This document shows, one piece after another, positions 62,949-64,000 of a stretch of 64,000 nt of DNA. The notes under the pieces were generated by a model. That model saw nothing but the letters and a program-made list of their open reading frames with translations. It was not told where the DNA came from and did not search any database. The stretch lies in the NCBI RefSeq assembly GCF_020144665.1, contig NZ_JAAHBQ010000008.1, positions 1 through 64,000 of the forward strand, read 5' to 3'. The position numbers were made by a program, and so were the translations under genes. Source of the DNA: Oscillatoria salina IIICB1 (GTDB lineage Bacteria; Cyanobacteriota; Cyanobacteriia; Cyanobacteriales; SIO1D9). Each line of letters opens with the position of its first letter. Positions within the stretch are counted from its first letter, which is position 1.

Positions 62949-64000
62949 TTATTCCTGACACAAAGCAGGATTAACTAAATGACGCTGAATTGGCGTTGTC
63001 GTAGGATCGTAAGCAACTAAAACCACCTCACCTTTGTCATTAACCACCCAACCTCGCGCAGGCGTTTTTCGGGTTGGAGAAGAAACACTAACATTCTCTT
63101 CCTCTTCAACAATTGTGGCACGACTAGGAGCCACAGGATCGATAAAACCCGTAGTAATATTTTCTGCTTCCAAAACTTGATTGGGATTAGTGGGTAAACC
63201 ACCCCTCCCGGTAACAACAAACTCACTTCCCTCACCTTGTTGACAAGCATTAGTAGCCACTTCTTGATTAGGATCTACTTCTTGAGATTGCACGATTTCA
63301 AATGATTCATCATCAAGATCGGTATCAATTTGTAAATCACCGCTAGCATTAATCGTGCTATCTGGAGACTGAAAAACAAATAAATCGTCACCATTGAGAG
63401 GACTAATCACGATGTTACTACCACCTTGAGTAGCAACAGCATCAGTAATAATACTACTAGCTTCTAGTAAAACCAAAGTTTCAGTATTAATAGTAATATT
63501 ACCTTCAAGACTAACATTACCAGCACTACCACCGATCGCCGAAATCGTACTACCATTGCGTAAGCGAATATCTGGCGAAGAAACAGTAATATTACCACCT
63601 TTACCTAACTCTGAAGCAGCCAAAAATGCACCTTCATCCAAGAGTAAACTGTCCGTAGCGGTAACATTAATACTACCAGGATTTCCCGTACCTTGCCCGA
63701 TAACACTAATCTGCGAATTAGAGCGAACAGTCAAAACTTCAGTTTGGATATTAACATCACCTGCATCACCAGAAGCGAAAGTAGCACCAACAATCAAAGC
63801 TTCCTCAAACAGTGACAAACTTTCAGTTTCCAGACGAATATCACCAGCCGCACCAATTCCGGAAGTAGTTGCCGTAATTTGAGCGCGATCGCCGATAATC
63901 AACCTAGGTGTAGACACGAAAATACTTCCGGCATCGCCAATATCTTCCGTTGTCACCGTTAAACTACTAGGATAAACGCCATTTGCCGAAGTCCCCAGAA
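62949..64000 (-). CDS. Haemagglutinin-like / two-partner-secretion adhesin, C-terminal part (partial at right edge)
   Basis: The frame is open to base 64000, giving 349 codons plus two bases before a stop at 62949. A GTG at 63956 is internal, not the true start. The sequence is a beta-helix of imperfect 20-25-residue units: GDIRLETESLSLFEEALIVGA, DVNIQTEVLTVRSNSQISVIG, NPGSINVTATDSLLLDEGAFLAA. This is the C-terminal body of cyanobacterial filamentous haemagglutinin-type proteins. The end (about 290-350) is rich in Glu/Thr, then ARGWVVNDKGEVVLVAYDP, and finishes with a Cys two residues before the stop (NPALCQE). Secretion through a TpsB/ShlB partner is inferred; the N-terminal secretion domain is outside the window. 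Confidence 0.82.
   Translation of the reverse strand, partial: LGTSANGVYPSSLTVTTEDIGDAGSIFVSTPRLIIGDRAQITATTSGIGAAGDIRLETESLSLFEEALIVGATFASGDAGDVNIQTEVLTVRSNSQISVIGQGTGNPGSINVTATDSLLLDEGAFLAASELGKGGNITVSSPDIRLRNGSTISAIGGSAGNVSLEGNITINTETLVLLEASSIITDAVATQGGSNIVISPLNGDDLFVFQSPDSTINASGDLQIDTDLDDESFEIVQSQEVDPNQEVATNACQQGEGSEFVVTGRGGLPTNPNQVLEAENITTGFIDPVAPSRATIVEEEENVSVSSPTRKTPARGWVVNDKGEVVLVAYDPTTTPIQRHLVNPALCQE

Noticed and set aside
63954-63956. GTG as the true start of the adhesin gene
   Set aside because: The frame continues open to base 64000 with adhesin-like residues upstream, so the GTG is an internal valine.

Overview
The window is chromosomal DNA of a cyanobacterium. GCGATCGC (HIP1-type) octamers are scattered through it, and it carries genes typical of the phylum: gun4, ictB, the ferredoxin-thioredoxin reductase catalytic subunit, a BciB-type divinyl chlorophyllide reductase, a DUF3386 protein, pentapeptide-repeat kinases, XisH/XisI and a CHAT-TPR protein beside a haemagglutinin-like adhesin. 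Short heptanucleotide arrays of the AGTTATC/AGTTACC, GGGATTA/GGGATTG and CCCCAGT types suggest a larger-genome filamentous or complex cyanobacterium. No genus is assigned. No rRNA, tRNA, transposase or CRISPR array was recognised.

Layout. 0-10 kb: a truncated multi-domain Ser/Thr kinase at the left edge, a degenerate CDF-type membrane protein, a peptidoglycan-binding protein, an M16 protease pair (one catalytic, one non-catalytic), smpB, ictB, a GAF/histidine-kinase-like protein lacking its phospho-acceptor His, and gun4. 10-22 kb: icd, a low-complexity membrane protein, an LPS-export cluster (lptA-like, lptB, lptF/G-like), ftrC with a DUF309 gene, a comF-type gene, a copper pair (DUF411 plus Met-rich multicopper oxidase), and purK followed by a structured RNA that is probably 6S RNA. 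22-35 kb: a GH13 amylase-like enzyme, trpD, a lipoprotein, a glutathionyl-hydroquinone reductase, aroA, an ABC1 kinase, a ParE-type toxin-antitoxin pair, an M1 aminopeptidase with HEAT repeats, and a methyltransferase.

35-51 kb: three tandem paralogous Ser/Thr kinases with different C-terminal repeat domains (TPR, pentapeptide, pentapeptide), a GH57 enzyme, a NifU-type scaffold, DUF3386, an unknown gene, bciB, and a tightly packed run of retropepsin-like protease, RimK-type glutamate ligase, AstE/ASPA-like deacylase and GltS-type glutamate symporter. 51-64 kb: a DUF4332 protein, purU, an orphan LolD/MacB-type ATPase, a lipoprotein, a Uma2 nuclease, glpK, the xisH-xisI pair with a third small gene, a class I lysyl-tRNA synthetase, a tandem non-coding duplication, a membrane protein, a CHAT-TPR protein and the C-terminal part of an adhesin running off the right edge.

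Most genes are housekeeping or phylum-conserved. The most interesting items are the glutamate ligation/cleavage/transport gene run, the tandem kinase array with swapped sensor tails, heptamer arrays that begin exactly at the stop codons of at least five unrelated genes, the probable 6S RNA beside purK, an orphan hairpin and terminator suggesting a small RNA near 35.3 kb, and two intergenic duplications. Start codons were moved from the longest open frame to an ATG (or SD-supported GTG) where the longest frame opened with TTG or GTG and a better start lay close by; each case is noted.
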